Shown here piece after piece: positions 1 to 8,650 of a DNA stretch of 64,000 bases. The notes beneath the pieces are model-generated. The model was not told where the DNA came from. It saw only the letters and a list, made by a program, of their open reading frames with translations, and ran no database searches. This DNA comes from Sinanaerobacter chloroacetimidivorans (GTDB taxonomy: Bacteria; Bacillota; Clostridia; Peptostreptococcales; Anaerovoracaceae). How positions within the stretch are numbered: position 1 is the stretch's first letter; every line of letters starts with the position of its first letter. The stretch is from positions 186,001 to 250,000 of the forward strand of contig NZ_JAGSND010000003.1 of the NCBI RefSeq assembly GCF_018128545.1, given 5' to 3'. The position numbers and the translations under genes were made by a program.

Positions 1-477
1 AATCTTAACGAAGCCTATACTTCCATCCAAACAGGCGTGTACGATGGATGGATTATGTGGCCGGATGCATCCTACCGATATAAGCTGCATGAGGTAGCCC
101 CGTATTTTACGGCGATAGGATTTGGTGCCGATGCGATCCAGGGAATATCCATCAACTTGGATGTCTGGAATTCTCTGCCGGAAGAGGTACAGGCAATTAT
201 GGAAGAGGTAGCTGCCGAGTATGAAGTAAAGTCGGCGGAAGCTGCCAAGGAACTGGATGTTACATCTCTGGAAGCCATGCAGAAAGAAGGCCTCACGATT
301 TGTGAGATGCCAAAAGAAGACATTGAAAAATGGGCCGCCGGTCTGCCGAATATTCCTCAGGTGAGAGCTTCCGAAGCAGAAGGAATGGGCTTCCCCGGAA
401 TCGAAATCTGGAATGCTTATATCGATGCGCAAAAGCAACTGGGCCACACTTTTGCACGTGACTGGATCGTACAGTAA
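1..477 (+). CDS. TRAP transporter solute-binding protein (DctP-type), C-terminal part
   Basis: The gene is cut by the window edge, and the reading frame is open from base 1. The visible ~158 residues match the C-terminal half of the DctP-type protein at 6266-7381 almost segment by segment: TGVYDGW/TGVYEGY, GFGADAIQGI/GFGAAAIQGI, WNSLPEEVQ/WNSLPKEVQ, and an ending QLGHTFARDW/ELGHVYLRDW. It would be the extracytoplasmic receptor of a tripartite ATP-independent periplasmic carrier that delivers a carboxylate-type substrate to the membrane subunits. The match makes it a paralogue of the second receptor, so the locus has two related binding proteins. The signal peptide and N-lobe lie outside the window. 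Confidence 0.9.
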   Translation, partial: NLNEAYTSIQTGVYDGWIMWPDASYRYKLHEVAPYFTAIGFGADAIQGISINLDVWNSLPEEVQAIMEEVAAEYEVKSAEAAKELDVTSLEAMQKEGLTICEMPKEDIEKWAAGLPNIPQVRASEAEGMGFPGIEIWNAYIDAQKQLGHTFARDWIVQ

Positions 478-581
478 TATGCGGAGTTCCCTTTTGTAAA
501 TAAAACAATTAAAATAAAGAGACAGTATAGATAACCCCTTTGATTAAATGCGGCTAAATTTATGCGGCATATGGAAAGAGC

Positions 582-617
582 CTCCGCCCTGTGAGTCATG
601 AACCAAACAGGGCGGAG
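582..617. other. GC-rich hairpin between the TRAP receptor gene and the MoaD-like gene
   Basis: The arms ctccgccctgt (582-592) and acagggcggag (607-617) are perfect 11-bp complements around a 14-nt loop. No T-run follows on the plus strand, so it is a weak candidate for an intrinsic terminator. It could instead be a processing or stabilising stem between the two genes. Confidence 0.5.
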
Positions 618-684
618 ATAAGCCGAAATTTTAATGACTGGTGTTGATGGAAAAACAAACTCTCGTAAAAAGGAGGTGAATGGA

Positions 685-957
685 TTGGCAATATTATTGT
701 ATCAGCTTGGAATTTTTAATGAAATGCCCAGCAAAGTTTTTATGGATGCGGATTATATCTCTTTACGAAATGGTCTGGAATTGCTCCAGCAGCAGTATCA
801 TTTTCCTTTGGAAGAGATCATTACGGAAGAGGGAAAGCTGCACCACCAACTGGTGATATTGATTAATGGGGTTAGCATTGACAAGGCACAGGGGCTGGAA
901 ACCTTCATCCGCGACGGTGATAAAGTCCTTCTTACCGGACTTGTTTCAGGCGGTTAA
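685..957 (+). CDS. MoaD/ThiS-family ubiquitin-like sulfur carrier
   Basis: This is a ~90-residue protein ending in Gly-Gly (LVSGG), the C-terminal tail that MoaD and ThiS proteins use for thiocarboxylation. The segment LVILINGVSI followed by a hydrophobic strand and IRDGDKVLLTG fits the beta-grasp fold. I chose the TTG at 685 because AGGAGGTGAA at 671-680 sits just before it; the in-frame ATG at 634 has no ribosome binding site. It lies directly ahead of the amidohydrolase and AOR genes. Tungsten-dependent AOR operons often carry such a protein, so a role in the sulfur chemistry of the pyranopterin cofactor is inferred. A function in another sulfur-transfer pathway cannot be excluded. Confidence 0.8.
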   Translation: MAILLYQLGIFNEMPSKVFMDADYISLRNGLELLQQQYHFPLEEIITEEGKLHHQLVILINGVSIDKAQGLETFIRDGDKVLLTGLVSGG

Positions 958-1009
958 GCGATGGCAAAAGTCGAACTGGTTTTAAATTGATTCGGAAAGG
1001 AAACTTGAA

Positions 1010-2005
1010 ATGGAAATTATTGATATTCATGCACATTTTTTACCATTAAAATTTATTGAAAAAGCGAAAAAGGGAGAAACCTTTGGGGCCCATCTGAAGA
1101 CAAAACCAGATAACGGGGAAAAGTATATGATCTTTGACAATGGTGATTATCATCCTTGTGATGCTGTTTTCTTTGATATGGAAGCCAGAAAAAAAGAGAT
1201 GGATGAACAACATATTGATTTGCAGGGCATATCCATCGGACCCAGATTGCTGTATTACGATGCCCCATTGTCTTTGGCAAAAGACGTTGCAGAAGTAAGC
1301 AATGATGCAATTTATGAAATCGTAAAAAATGACAGCCAACGTTTCTTTGGAGTAGGAACGGTACCTTTGCAAAATACGGCAGCAGCTATAGAAGAACTAA
1401 GAAAAATCCGGTATGAGTATGGCTTTCGGTCAATACAAATCGGAACGGAAATAAACGGAAGCAGTATTGCGGATCCTGCCTTGTTCCCTTTTTATGAGGA
1501 GGTTCAAAAACTGGGAATGACAATTATCATACATCCGTTTTTCTATGGACCCCAGAAATTTTTAGAAGACTATTATCTTGTAAACTTTATCGGAAACCCT
1601 ATGTATACGACGATAGCAGCAGCACACTTGATTTTCAGCGGAATCCTTGAAAAGCTGCCCGAGTTGAAATTTGTCCTTTGCCATGGCGGCGGATTTCTTC
1701 CTTATCAAATTGCAAGATTTGATCACGGATATATTGAGAGAAGCGAATCTAAGAAGAATATTGACAAGCTGCCATCCTATTATTTTAAAAAGAATTTTTA
1801 CTTTGATACTATTTTGCACGATCCGGTGAGAACGCGGGCTTTGGTTGATCTTGTAGGTGCGGATAAGGTTTTGCTTGGAACTGACTATCCCTATGATATG
1901 GCCGACCACGATCCCTATGGAACGGTACGGAATTTGAATTTACCCGAAGAGGATTATATAAAAATTGTCAATGGAAATGCAAGAAAATTGTTTTTAGGAG
2001 AGTAA
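1010..2005 (+). CDS. Amidohydrolase-family metalloenzyme (ACMSD-like)
   Basis: The protein has 331 residues and a TIM-barrel amidohydrolase layout. Metal-ligand candidates are His7 and His9 in an N-terminal H-A-H, His175 (IIIHPFF) and Asp292 (GTDYP); His225 lies in CHGGG. This pattern and length match the 2-amino-3-carboxymuconate-6-semialdehyde decarboxylase subfamily, which contains decarboxylases and hydrolases of cyclic or carboxylated acids. The ribosome binding site GGAAAGGAAAC precedes the ATG. The AOR gene starts four bases after this stop, so the two are almost certainly co-transcribed. I infer that it produces an aldehyde or acid handled by the AOR; the actual substrate is unknown. 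Confidence 0.85.
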   Translation: MEIIDIHAHFLPLKFIEKAKKGETFGAHLKTKPDNGEKYMIFDNGDYHPCDAVFFDMEARKKEMDEQHIDLQGISIGPRLLYYDAPLSLAKDVAEVSNDAIYEIVKNDSQRFFGVGTVPLQNTAAAIEELRKIRYEYGFRSIQIGTEINGSSIADPALFPFYEEVQKLGMTIIIHPFFYGPQKFLEDYYLVNFIGNPMYTTIAAAHLIFSGILEKLPELKFVLCHGGGFLPYQIARFDHGYIERSESKKNIDKLPSYYFKKNFYFDTILHDPVRTRALVDLVGADKVLLGTDYPYDMADHDPYGTVRNLNLPEEDYIKIVNGNARKLFLGE

Positions 2006-2009
2006 GGAG

Positions 2010-3848
2010 ATGCTAAAAGGCTTTGCAGGAAAGATTTTAAAAATAGACCTGACTACGGAAAGCTGGTCTGAGATAAAACTGTCCGAAGATGTGTACAGAA
2101 AATATATCGGCGGGCGAAGTTTGGGCATGAAGCTGCTGTATGAATTACTGCCGCCTGGAGTTGATCCGCTGTCCCCTGAGAATTTATTCATTTTAACTAC
2201 AGGTGCGGTTTCGGGTACTCCGGTACCATCCGGATGCAAATATGTGATCGTGTCAAAATCACCGGCAACAGGAACCATTTTAGAAAGCTATGCCAGTGGA
2301 TACATCACACAGGAATTGAAATATGCCGGATATGATGGTTTTATTCTTGCCGGAAAAAGCAAGAACCCATGTTACATAGAAATCTATAACGACAATGTAT
2401 ATTTCAGAGATGCCGGAAAACTCTGGGGACTGGACTGCTATGAAGCGGAGAGAGCCCTGAAGGAAATCCATGGCCCGGAATATGGACGTATTGTTATCGG
2501 TCCTGCGGGAGAGAAATTATCAAATCTGGCTTCCGTTAACAGTGATTTTGGAAGGCAAGCCGCAAGGGGCGGTCCCGGGGCCATACTCGGATCCAAAAAT
2601 GTAAAAGGAGTCGTTGCCCGCGGCACGAAACAAGGTGTCAAGTGCCATGATCCCGAAGCGGTATTAAGATTGAACCGGGAACATATCAAGATGTCCGATG
2701 AAAGCTTTATGGGAAGAATCCGAAAGCGTTTTGGAACTCCTTACACCTTGACCGTCACCAATGCAGCCGGGATGCTCCCAACGAGAAATTTCAAGACAGG
2801 ATATACCGAAAATGCGGAAGAACTGATTGGTGCCGAAGCAGTAGAATCGGCAATGGTAAAGAGCAGAAGCTGCCTGGGATGCATTATTGCCTGCAGCAAA
2901 GTGACCCAAGTAACGGAAGGACCCTTCGAAGGCTTGGTGGTAGAAGGTCCGGAATATGAAACCATAGCTTTGCTCGGAAGCAACCTGGGAATCACGTATC
3001 TCCCGGCTATTTTGAAGGGAAACGAAGTCTGTGACAGAGTGGGAATCGATACGATTTCTGCCGGAGTTGCAGTGGGCTTTGCTATGGAATGCTATGAGAG
3101 AGGATTGCTGAAAGACTTTGATCTGGATGGCATGGACTTAAGCTTTGGAAACTATGAAGCAGCATTGAAACTGATGGAGGATATCGGATACCGAAGAGGC
3201 TTTGGGGAAGTTTTAACCATGGGCGTAAAGAGAGCCAGCGAAATCATTGGCCAGGATTCCTATAAGTTTACGCTGGAAGTGAAAGGTCTGGAATTTCCGG
3301 GCTATGATCCCAGAGCATCCTTTGGCGCAGGCCTCACCTATGCGGTTACGCCGAGAGGAGCCTGTCATAGAAGATGCTGGCCGCCTTCAAAAGAAATACT
3401 CCGGGAAGTGCCGCCATACATTGCTGAAGGAAAAGCGGAAATCGTGAAAAAGCTTCAGGACGACAATTGTATTCTGCACAGCCTAATGATCTGCGATATC
3501 CCTCATAAAAGCCTCGGAATGGGGATGCAGCCTTTACTTGAGTACGTCAATGCGGTGACAGGCATCGATTATAAAATTGAAGATATTCAAGAGGTGGTCG
3601 ACAGAACGGAAACGTTGGCAAGGCTCTTTAATATCAGAGAAGGATTCGGCAGAAAGGATGATACATTGCCCTGGAGGATCTTGAATGAAGATTTACCCGA
3701 TGGCCCTCCGAAAGGAATCCATATTAAGCAGGAAGATCTGGATTACATGTTGGATCGGTATTATGAATTGCGTGGATGGGATGAAAACGGGGTTCCTTTG
3801 GAGGAAACCGTTGCCAGATATAGAATTGAGGAGCGTATTTTGCCATGA
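2010..3848 (+). CDS. Aldehyde:ferredoxin oxidoreductase (tungsten/molybdenum pterin enzyme)
   Basis: The protein is 612 residues, the usual AOR length. It opens with FAGKILKIDLTT and contains GCKYVIVSKSPATG and a GGRSLGMKLLY segment typical of the N-terminal pterin-binding domain. The [4Fe-4S] ligands are clear: C288-x2-C291-x3-C295 (CLGCIIAC) and a distal Cys487 in DDNC. That arrangement matches characterised archaeal AOR closely. The family oxidises aldehydes to acids with ferredoxin as acceptor, in the cytoplasm. It is four bases downstream of the amidohydrolase and overlaps the polyferredoxin gene by four bases. Within the superfamily it could be a dedicated enzyme of another specificity, since the neighbours point to a particular catabolic substrate. 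Confidence 0.95.
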   Translation: MLKGFAGKILKIDLTTESWSEIKLSEDVYRKYIGGRSLGMKLLYELLPPGVDPLSPENLFILTTGAVSGTPVPSGCKYVIVSKSPATGTILESYASGYITQELKYAGYDGFILAGKSKNPCYIEIYNDNVYFRDAGKLWGLDCYEAERALKEIHGPEYGRIVIGPAGEKLSNLASVNSDFGRQAARGGPGAILGSKNVKGVVARGTKQGVKCHDPEAVLRLNREHIKMSDESFMGRIRKRFGTPYTLTVTNAAGMLPTRNFKTGYTENAEELIGAEAVESAMVKSRSCLGCIIACSKVTQVTEGPFEGLVVEGPEYETIALLGSNLGITYLPAILKGNEVCDRVGIDTISAGVAVGFAMECYERGLLKDFDLDGMDLSFGNYEAALKLMEDIGYRRGFGEVLTMGVKRASEIIGQDSYKFTLEVKGLEFPGYDPRASFGAGLTYAVTPRGACHRRCWPPSKEILREVPPYIAEGKAEIVKKLQDDNCILHSLMICDIPHKSLGMGMQPLLEYVNAVTGIDYKIEDIQEVVDRTETLARLFNIREGFGRKDDTLPWRILNEDLPDGPPKGIHIKQEDLDYMLDRYYELRGWDENGVPLEETVARYRIEERILP

Positions 3849-4240
3849 GAATGTATATCGACAAGTCAAAATGTACAGGATGCCGCATGTGCCAGCTGGT
3901 TTGCAGTGTCAAAAAATATGGAGAGTTCAACGTGCATAGGGGACATTGCTATCTGGAAGAAGGGGAAATTGTACCCAATACGGCAATGTTCTGCAGACAG
4001 TGCAAACGCCCATTCTGTAAGGAGGCCTGCAAATTTGATGCCTTCGAAGAAACTGCCAACGAGGGAGTACTCACGATAAACCGGGATAAATGTACCAAAT
4101 GTCTGGCCTGCGTAAAAGCTTGTCCGTTTCATATGGTGCTGATTGATGGACAAGATGGATTCCCGATGAAATGTGATTTGTGCGGCGGAGAATCACAATG
4201 TGTCAAGCAATGTCCGTTTCAAGCTTTAGAGGTAAAATAA
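3845..4240 (+). CDS. Polyferredoxin with four [4Fe-4S] motifs, AOR electron-transfer subunit
   Basis: The 131-residue protein contains four cysteine groups, CTGCRMCQLVC, CRQC...FCKEAC, CTKCLACVKAC and CDLC...QCVKQC. Sixteen ligand cysteines are thus arranged for four [4Fe-4S] clusters, as in HycB/DmsB-type subunits. It overlaps the AOR stop codon by four bases (ATGA), which indicates translational coupling and a fixed stoichiometry with AOR. Its likely job is to pass electrons from AOR to ferredoxin or another oxidoreductase in the cytoplasm. No twin-arginine or lipoprotein signal is present. Confidence 0.93.
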   Translation: MRMYIDKSKCTGCRMCQLVCSVKKYGEFNVHRGHCYLEEGEIVPNTAMFCRQCKRPFCKEACKFDAFEETANEGVLTINRDKCTKCLACVKACPFHMVLIDGQDGFPMKCDLCGGESQCVKQCPFQALEVK

Positions 4241-4254
4241 TAGCAGGTATTTGA

Positions 4255-4270
4255 CCCTGCTCCGGCAGGG
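4255..4270 (+). other. Small GC-rich hairpin in the AOR-TRAP intergenic gap
   Basis: The arms ccctgc and gcaggg enclose a tccg loop 15 bases after the polyferredoxin stop. No T-run follows, so it may be a processing or decay barrier between the enzyme and transporter parts of one transcript. Confidence 0.35.
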
Positions 4271-4321
4271 CATAAATAATGAAAAGGTTTCATCAATTAC
4301 GAAACTTGGAGGTTATGTTAA

Positions 4322-4852
4322 ATGCTTAAAAAACTTAATCATTTTATGAACAACCTGTGTTTTGGCACTAGTTTTCTGGGAGCGCTGATCGTGTTTGGCC
4401 TTATGTTCCTGATTTGCGGAGACATATGCGGGCGTGTTTTCTTCCACAAACCCATCATAGGGACAACGGAGATCGCTCAAAATATGACTGCAGCTATCGT
4501 CTTTTTGATGCTGCCATGGGCAACAAAGCTAGGGCAGCATGTAAGATCGACAATGATTTTATCAAAGCTGCCTAAAAAGGGAGTTGAATTCATGAATGCG
4601 GCTTCATATCTATTGGGAATTATTTTGTTTATAGGAATTATAGTCTCTAGTTGGGATCCTATGGTTCATGCAACGAAAATCAAAGATGTACAGGGTGAGG
4701 TCTTTTCCTTCCCGCTTTACCCCATCTGGTGGATCGTTATTTTTGGTTCTGCCATGAGTCTATATCAGTGCTTCAGAAAGTTTATCGAAGCAGTGGCAGC
4801 CTTATTTAGAAATTCAAGCAAGATAAAGACGAATCGGGAAGGGTGTGAATAG
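4322..4852 (+). CDS. TRAP transporter small permease (DctQ-type)
   Basis: The 176-residue protein has four predicted hydrophobic segments, around residues 14-36, 52-68, 90-112 and 130-148. The first loop carries the DctQ-like DICGRVFFHKPIIGTTEIAQ stretch. DctQ subunits are the small membrane component that, with DctM, couples sodium gradients to uptake of substrate from the binding protein. GGAGG lies eight bases before the ATG. The gene is followed after two bases by the large permease gene, consistent with the usual DctQ-DctM order. Confidence 0.9.
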   Translation: MLKKLNHFMNNLCFGTSFLGALIVFGLMFLICGDICGRVFFHKPIIGTTEIAQNMTAAIVFLMLPWATKLGQHVRSTMILSKLPKKGVEFMNAASYLLGIILFIGIIVSSWDPMVHATKIKDVQGEVFSFPLYPIWWIVIFGSAMSLYQCFRKFIEAVAALFRNSSKIKTNREGCE

Positions 4853-4854
4853 GC

Positions 4855-6195
4855 ATGGAAGCAGCTGTCATTGCAGCATTATCTATTGTAGGGTTGTTGG
4901 TATTGGTTCTTTTAGGGGTTCATGTTATTTTTTCTTTAGCTTTAATGAGCTTTATCGGCATCTGGCTTTTGACCAGTAATTTCAACATCGCATTGTCGTT
5001 ACTGGGGACGACGTCTTTTTCGGGAGTGAAAGAGTATACTTTTACGGTGATACCGTTATTCATTCTGATGGGAAGCTTTATGGGAAGATCCGGAGTCGCA
5101 AGGGACTTGTTCGATACGGCGAATTACCTGGTAAAGAAGCTGCCGGGAGGCATGGGGATCGCTACGGTAGTCTCCAATGCAGTCTTTGCGGCCGTTACCG
5201 GAGCCAGTGTTGCCTCCGCTACTGTTTTCAGCAAAATCAGTTTTCCGGCTATGAAAAGCTACAATTATAAAACCTCTCTGGCATTGGGTGCCGTAGCGGG
5301 TAGTTCCGTACTGGGAATGCTGATACCTCCAAGTGTTTTGATGATCATCTACGGAATGCTGAGCGAAACCTCAATTGGTAAGCTTTTTGTGGCCGGCGTA
5401 ATTCCTGGACTGGTCATGGTGTTTATTTACTCTATCGGTATCATACTGATGTGCACAATCAATCCGGAGCTGGGGGGCAGATTCAAAAATGAGCATGGAA
5501 AATGGGTTGCAAAATCCGAGGAAGGGGAAACAGATGCCCAGGGATTTTTAAAGCTTTTCATAAAATCTGCGCCCATATTTGGAGTCGTTTTGTTAGTTAT
5601 CGGCGGAATTTGGGGCGGTTTTTTCACCCCTACGGAAGCAAGTGCTGTGGGTGCATTTTCAACCTTCCTGATCAGTATGGCACGCGGCATGAGATGGAAT
5701 GGAATCAAGGCTGTTTTCATGGATTCCGCAGGTACAATCGCCACTGTAATGTTTTTGCTGATCGCAGCAAAAATGTACTCCAGGATGCTGGCAATGAGCG
5801 GTGTTACGGTGACGCTGGCAAGCATGATCGCTGATTCCGGATTGGGCAGCGGCATGGTTCTTTTCCTGATCTGCGCAGCGTTGGTTTTATTAGGCTGTGT
5901 GCTGGATTCCAACTCCATTTTACTGATCATGGTACCTTTGATCCTTCCTGTAGCAGCAGTATATGGCTGGGACTTACTGTGGTTTGGTATCGTAATGATT
6001 ATTGTTGTTGAGATGGGAATCCTGACGCCGCCCTTTGGTATGGTAGTATTTGCAATGAAATCTACAATAGGCGATGAAGTAAAAGTCGAGGAAATCTTCA
6101 GAGGCGCCGCACCTTTTATCTTTATGATGGTCATAGTAATTTTACTATGTATCTTCTTCCCACCGTTGGTAACTTGGTTGCCAAGCTTAATATAA
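4855..6195 (+). CDS. TRAP transporter large permease (DctM-type)
   Basis: The 446-residue, very hydrophobic protein has about a dozen membrane segments. It carries DctM family landmarks: the VIPLFILMGSFMGRSG region near residue 62, ATVFSKISFPAM, the SSVLGMLIPPSVLMIIYG hairpin region near 150, and the mirrored ILTPPFGMVVFAMKS near the C-terminus. It forms the ion-coupled transport channel with DctQ. The start follows the dctQ stop almost immediately. It is the typical family length and shows no damage. Confidence 0.95.
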   Translation: MEAAVIAALSIVGLLVLVLLGVHVIFSLALMSFIGIWLLTSNFNIALSLLGTTSFSGVKEYTFTVIPLFILMGSFMGRSGVARDLFDTANYLVKKLPGGMGIATVVSNAVFAAVTGASVASATVFSKISFPAMKSYNYKTSLALGAVAGSSVLGMLIPPSVLMIIYGMLSETSIGKLFVAGVIPGLVMVFIYSIGIILMCTINPELGGRFKNEHGKWVAKSEEGETDAQGFLKLFIKSAPIFGVVLLVIGGIWGGFFTPTEASAVGAFSTFLISMARGMRWNGIKAVFMDSAGTIATVMFLLIAAKMYSRMLAMSGVTVTLASMIADSGLGSGMVLFLICAALVLLGCVLDSNSILLIMVPLILPVAAVYGWDLLWFGIVMIIVVEMGILTPPFGMVVFAMKSTIGDEVKVEEIFRGAAPFIFMMVIVILLCIFFPPLVTWLPSLI

Positions 6196-6265
6196 TTTAC
6201 CAGACACGTGTATTAGCAATAAAAGCTTAATACATAAACAAAAAACAAAAGGAGAAAAGAAGGAA

Positions 6266-7381
6266 ATGAAAAAGACAAAGAGAATCTTATGTTTGGTTAC
6301 GGTTTTATGCATGATTTTTTCCCTGGCAGCGTGTGGTGGTGGCGGAGCAACAGATAATACCCAAGGCCGCAGTGAACGTAAAACCATTACCTTGACAATC
6401 GGCGGAGGTCATCCTTCGAATACCATGTCATATACTAAGGTAGCTGCTGATTTCTTCCAGCCTGAGGTCACAAAGCGCTGTGCGGAAAAAACGAATTACG
6501 ATATAGAATGGATTGACGCTTACGGCGGAACCGTTGCAGGACTTGACGAAGCTCTGGTTGCAACTCAAAACGGACTTTTAGATGTTTTTGCTTCAACCTT
6601 TGCATTTGATACGAAGAAGCTTTTACTGATGAATCTCCCTTACTACGTACCGTTTTCATCTCAGGACCCGGTGATTGCAACAAAGGCCTCACGTATGGTT
6701 GCCGAGCAGTTCCCGGAGGTGTATGATGGGTTATGGAAGCAGTATAATCAGAAGTTCTTAGCCTTTGGTCCGACGGGAGATTATGAACTGATCAGCAAGT
6801 TCCCAATTGCTAAAGCAGCCGATGTTAAAGGACACAAGCTTGGCGGGGCCGGCAGCGTAATGCCTTGGCTTGCCGGTGTCGGTGCAACTCCTGTACAATC
6901 AACATTTAATGAAGTATATACCAATTTACAGACAGGTGTTTACGAAGGATATGTTGTATGGTCAGATACAGCCATGAGATATAAGTGGGATGAGATCGCT
7001 AAATACTATACGAAAGTTGGTTTTGGAGCTGCAGCAATTCAAGGCATCACAGTTAACCTTGATACATGGAACAGCCTGCCTAAAGAAGTTCAGGACATTT
7101 TCCTGGAAGTGGCCGCAGAATATGAAGAATTATCAGCAGAAACAGCAAAAAGCTGGGATGAAGAAGCTTTTGCCGTAATGGAGAAAAACAACGGACTTCA
7201 AGTAACTGAATTAAGTGACGAAGAAAAAGCGATTTGGCTGGACAGCATTGAAAATCTGCCTGAAAAGTGGATTGCAGCCGCCAATGAACAGGGATTCCCG
7301 GGAAGAGAAATCATGGAAGCCTATATTAAAGCACAAGAAGAGTTAGGACATGTTTATTTGCGAGATTGGCTTAACGAATAG
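6266..7381 (+). CDS. TRAP transporter solute-binding lipoprotein (DctP-type)
   Basis: The 371-residue protein begins with a lipoprotein signal peptide ending SLAACGGGG, so Cys24 would be lipidated and the receptor anchored outside the cell membrane. The mature part follows the DctP fold, with the hinge-region segment ADVKGHKLGGAG and the C-terminal part closely paralleling the truncated receptor at 1-477. AAAAGGAGAAAAG precedes the ATG. Lying 70 bases after dctM, it completes a Q-M-P transporter. The paired receptor upstream suggests duplication, perhaps to widen substrate range. Confidence 0.93.
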   Translation: MKKTKRILCLVTVLCMIFSLAACGGGGATDNTQGRSERKTITLTIGGGHPSNTMSYTKVAADFFQPEVTKRCAEKTNYDIEWIDAYGGTVAGLDEALVATQNGLLDVFASTFAFDTKKLLLMNLPYYVPFSSQDPVIATKASRMVAEQFPEVYDGLWKQYNQKFLAFGPTGDYELISKFPIAKAADVKGHKLGGAGSVMPWLAGVGATPVQSTFNEVYTNLQTGVYEGYVVWSDTAMRYKWDEIAKYYTKVGFGAAAIQGITVNLDTWNSLPKEVQDIFLEVAAEYEELSAETAKSWDEEAFAVMEKNNGLQVTELSDEEKAIWLDSIENLPEKWIAAANEQGFPGREIMEAYIKAQEELGHVYLRDWLNE

Positions 7382-7409
7382 TACTTATTAAAAATAATGG
7401 GGAGGAATT

Positions 7410-8573
7410 ATGAAAATAGTATTGGCACCGGATACGTATAAAGGAAGCTTGACGGCTATGGAGGCCTGCAGGGCAATGGAAACAGGCATTCGCAGAGTGG
7501 ATCGGGATGCGGAGGTTGTATGTGTCCCTATGGCTGACGGCGGAGAAGGGACCATGCAGAATATTCTGGATGCTGTCGGTGGAATGCTGGTTGAATGCGA
7601 TGTTTTGAATCCCTTGGGCCAAAATATAGTGTCCAGATATGCAATTTTAAAAAGCAATACCGCAGTGATAGAACTGGCAGAAGCCGCCGGATTATATCTG
7701 ATCGGTCAGGCGGACAGAAACCCGTTGAAGACGACAACGTATGGTGTCGGGCAGCTGATCGTCGATGCGCTGGATAAAGGATGCAGAAATTTTATCCTTG
7801 CCATAGGAGGGAGCGCTACCAATGATGGCGGTGCCGGTATGGCACAGGCTTTAGGGTTCCGTCTGCTGAATGCTGACGGAAAGGAAATTGATTTCGGCGG
7901 CGGCGCTTTAGATCAATTGTGTATGATCAATACTGATTTCGTTGATTCTCGTATCTATGAATCAAAATTTGTGGCAGCGTGTGATGTAAGCAACCCTCTA
8001 TGCGGCCCAAAGGGCGCAAGCAGAGTATTTGGACCGCAAAAGGGGGCCACTGAGCAAATGGTAGAGGTCCTTGACAGGAATTTGGCACATTATGCCAATA
8101 TCTTGAAAACTTGCTTAAACGCAGATATCGCTGACTTGCCGGGTTCCGGCGCAGCAGGCGGGATTGGCGGCGGTATGATGGCATATTTAAATGCGGAATT
8201 AAATCCTGGTGTAGACATTGTAATCGATGCTGCCAGACTAAGAGAAAAGATGGCCAATGCCGATCTTGTGATCACTGGTGAAGGCGGGTGCGACTTTCAA
8301 ACCGTTCACGGGAAAACCCCGTATGGTGTTTCAAAGGTTGCTCAGGAGCTGAACATACCGGTCATCATTATTGCGGGGAACATAGGCAAGGGTGCGGAAG
8401 CGTTGTATGAGCATGGCGTAACGGGAATATTTTCCTTAACTGACGGCCCGGTGACACTGGAGTATGCCATGGCCAATGGAAAGGAATTGCTCGCTTCCGC
8501 TGCGGAAAGAATCCTGAAATGTATCACTTATTTTATGAATACAGGAAATAAAAATGAAGGCAATTGCCGATAA
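7410..8573 (+). CDS. Glycerate kinase, GlxK/GarK type
   Basis: The 387-residue protein starts MKIVLAPDTYKGSLTA, the characteristic N-terminus of type 1 glycerate kinases. It also has MADGGEGT, IGGSATNDGGAGMAQALG, the ACDVSNPLCGPKGAS segment and VITGEGGCDFQT. The family phosphorylates D-glycerate (to 2- or 3-phosphoglycerate) with ATP, feeding it into glycolysis. GGGGAGG precedes the ATG. Only 28 bases separate it from the TRAP receptor gene, so it probably belongs to the same operon. This hints that pathway carbon reaches glycerate, or that glycerate itself is imported. Confidence 0.93.
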   Translation: MKIVLAPDTYKGSLTAMEACRAMETGIRRVDRDAEVVCVPMADGGEGTMQNILDAVGGMLVECDVLNPLGQNIVSRYAILKSNTAVIELAEAAGLYLIGQADRNPLKTTTYGVGQLIVDALDKGCRNFILAIGGSATNDGGAGMAQALGFRLLNADGKEIDFGGGALDQLCMINTDFVDSRIYESKFVAACDVSNPLCGPKGASRVFGPQKGATEQMVEVLDRNLAHYANILKTCLNADIADLPGSGAAGGIGGGMMAYLNAELNPGVDIVIDAARLREKMANADLVITGEGGCDFQTVHGKTPYGVSKVAQELNIPVIIIAGNIGKGAEALYEHGVTGIFSLTDGPVTLEYAMANGKELLASAAERILKCITYFMNTGNKNEGNCR

Positions 8574-8611
8574 TATGGAAAAGCTTTTTCCTCTTAATTT
8601 TTTATCATATA

Positions 8612-8650
8612 TGAAAATACCCTTGCGTTATGCAAGGTATTTTCATTTTA
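8612..8650. terminator. Bidirectional intrinsic terminator after glycerate kinase
   Basis: A 14-bp stem (tgaaaatac...cttgc with gcaag...gtattttca, one bulged C) encloses the loop gttat, with T/A-rich flanks on both sides. It ends the catabolic operon on the plus strand. It overlaps the stop codon of the convergent small membrane protein gene. Confidence 0.75.

Noticed and set aside
4340..4370. Sigma-54-like ttggcac-n-tt string within the dctQ gene start
   Set aside because: It lies inside coding sequence, lacks the TTGC element at the right distance, and no sigma-54 activator is nearby.
5427..6134. Minus-strand frame of 235 codons opposite the TRAP large permease
   Set aside because: Antisense shadow of a conserved membrane protein; no ribosome binding site and no recognisable domain.
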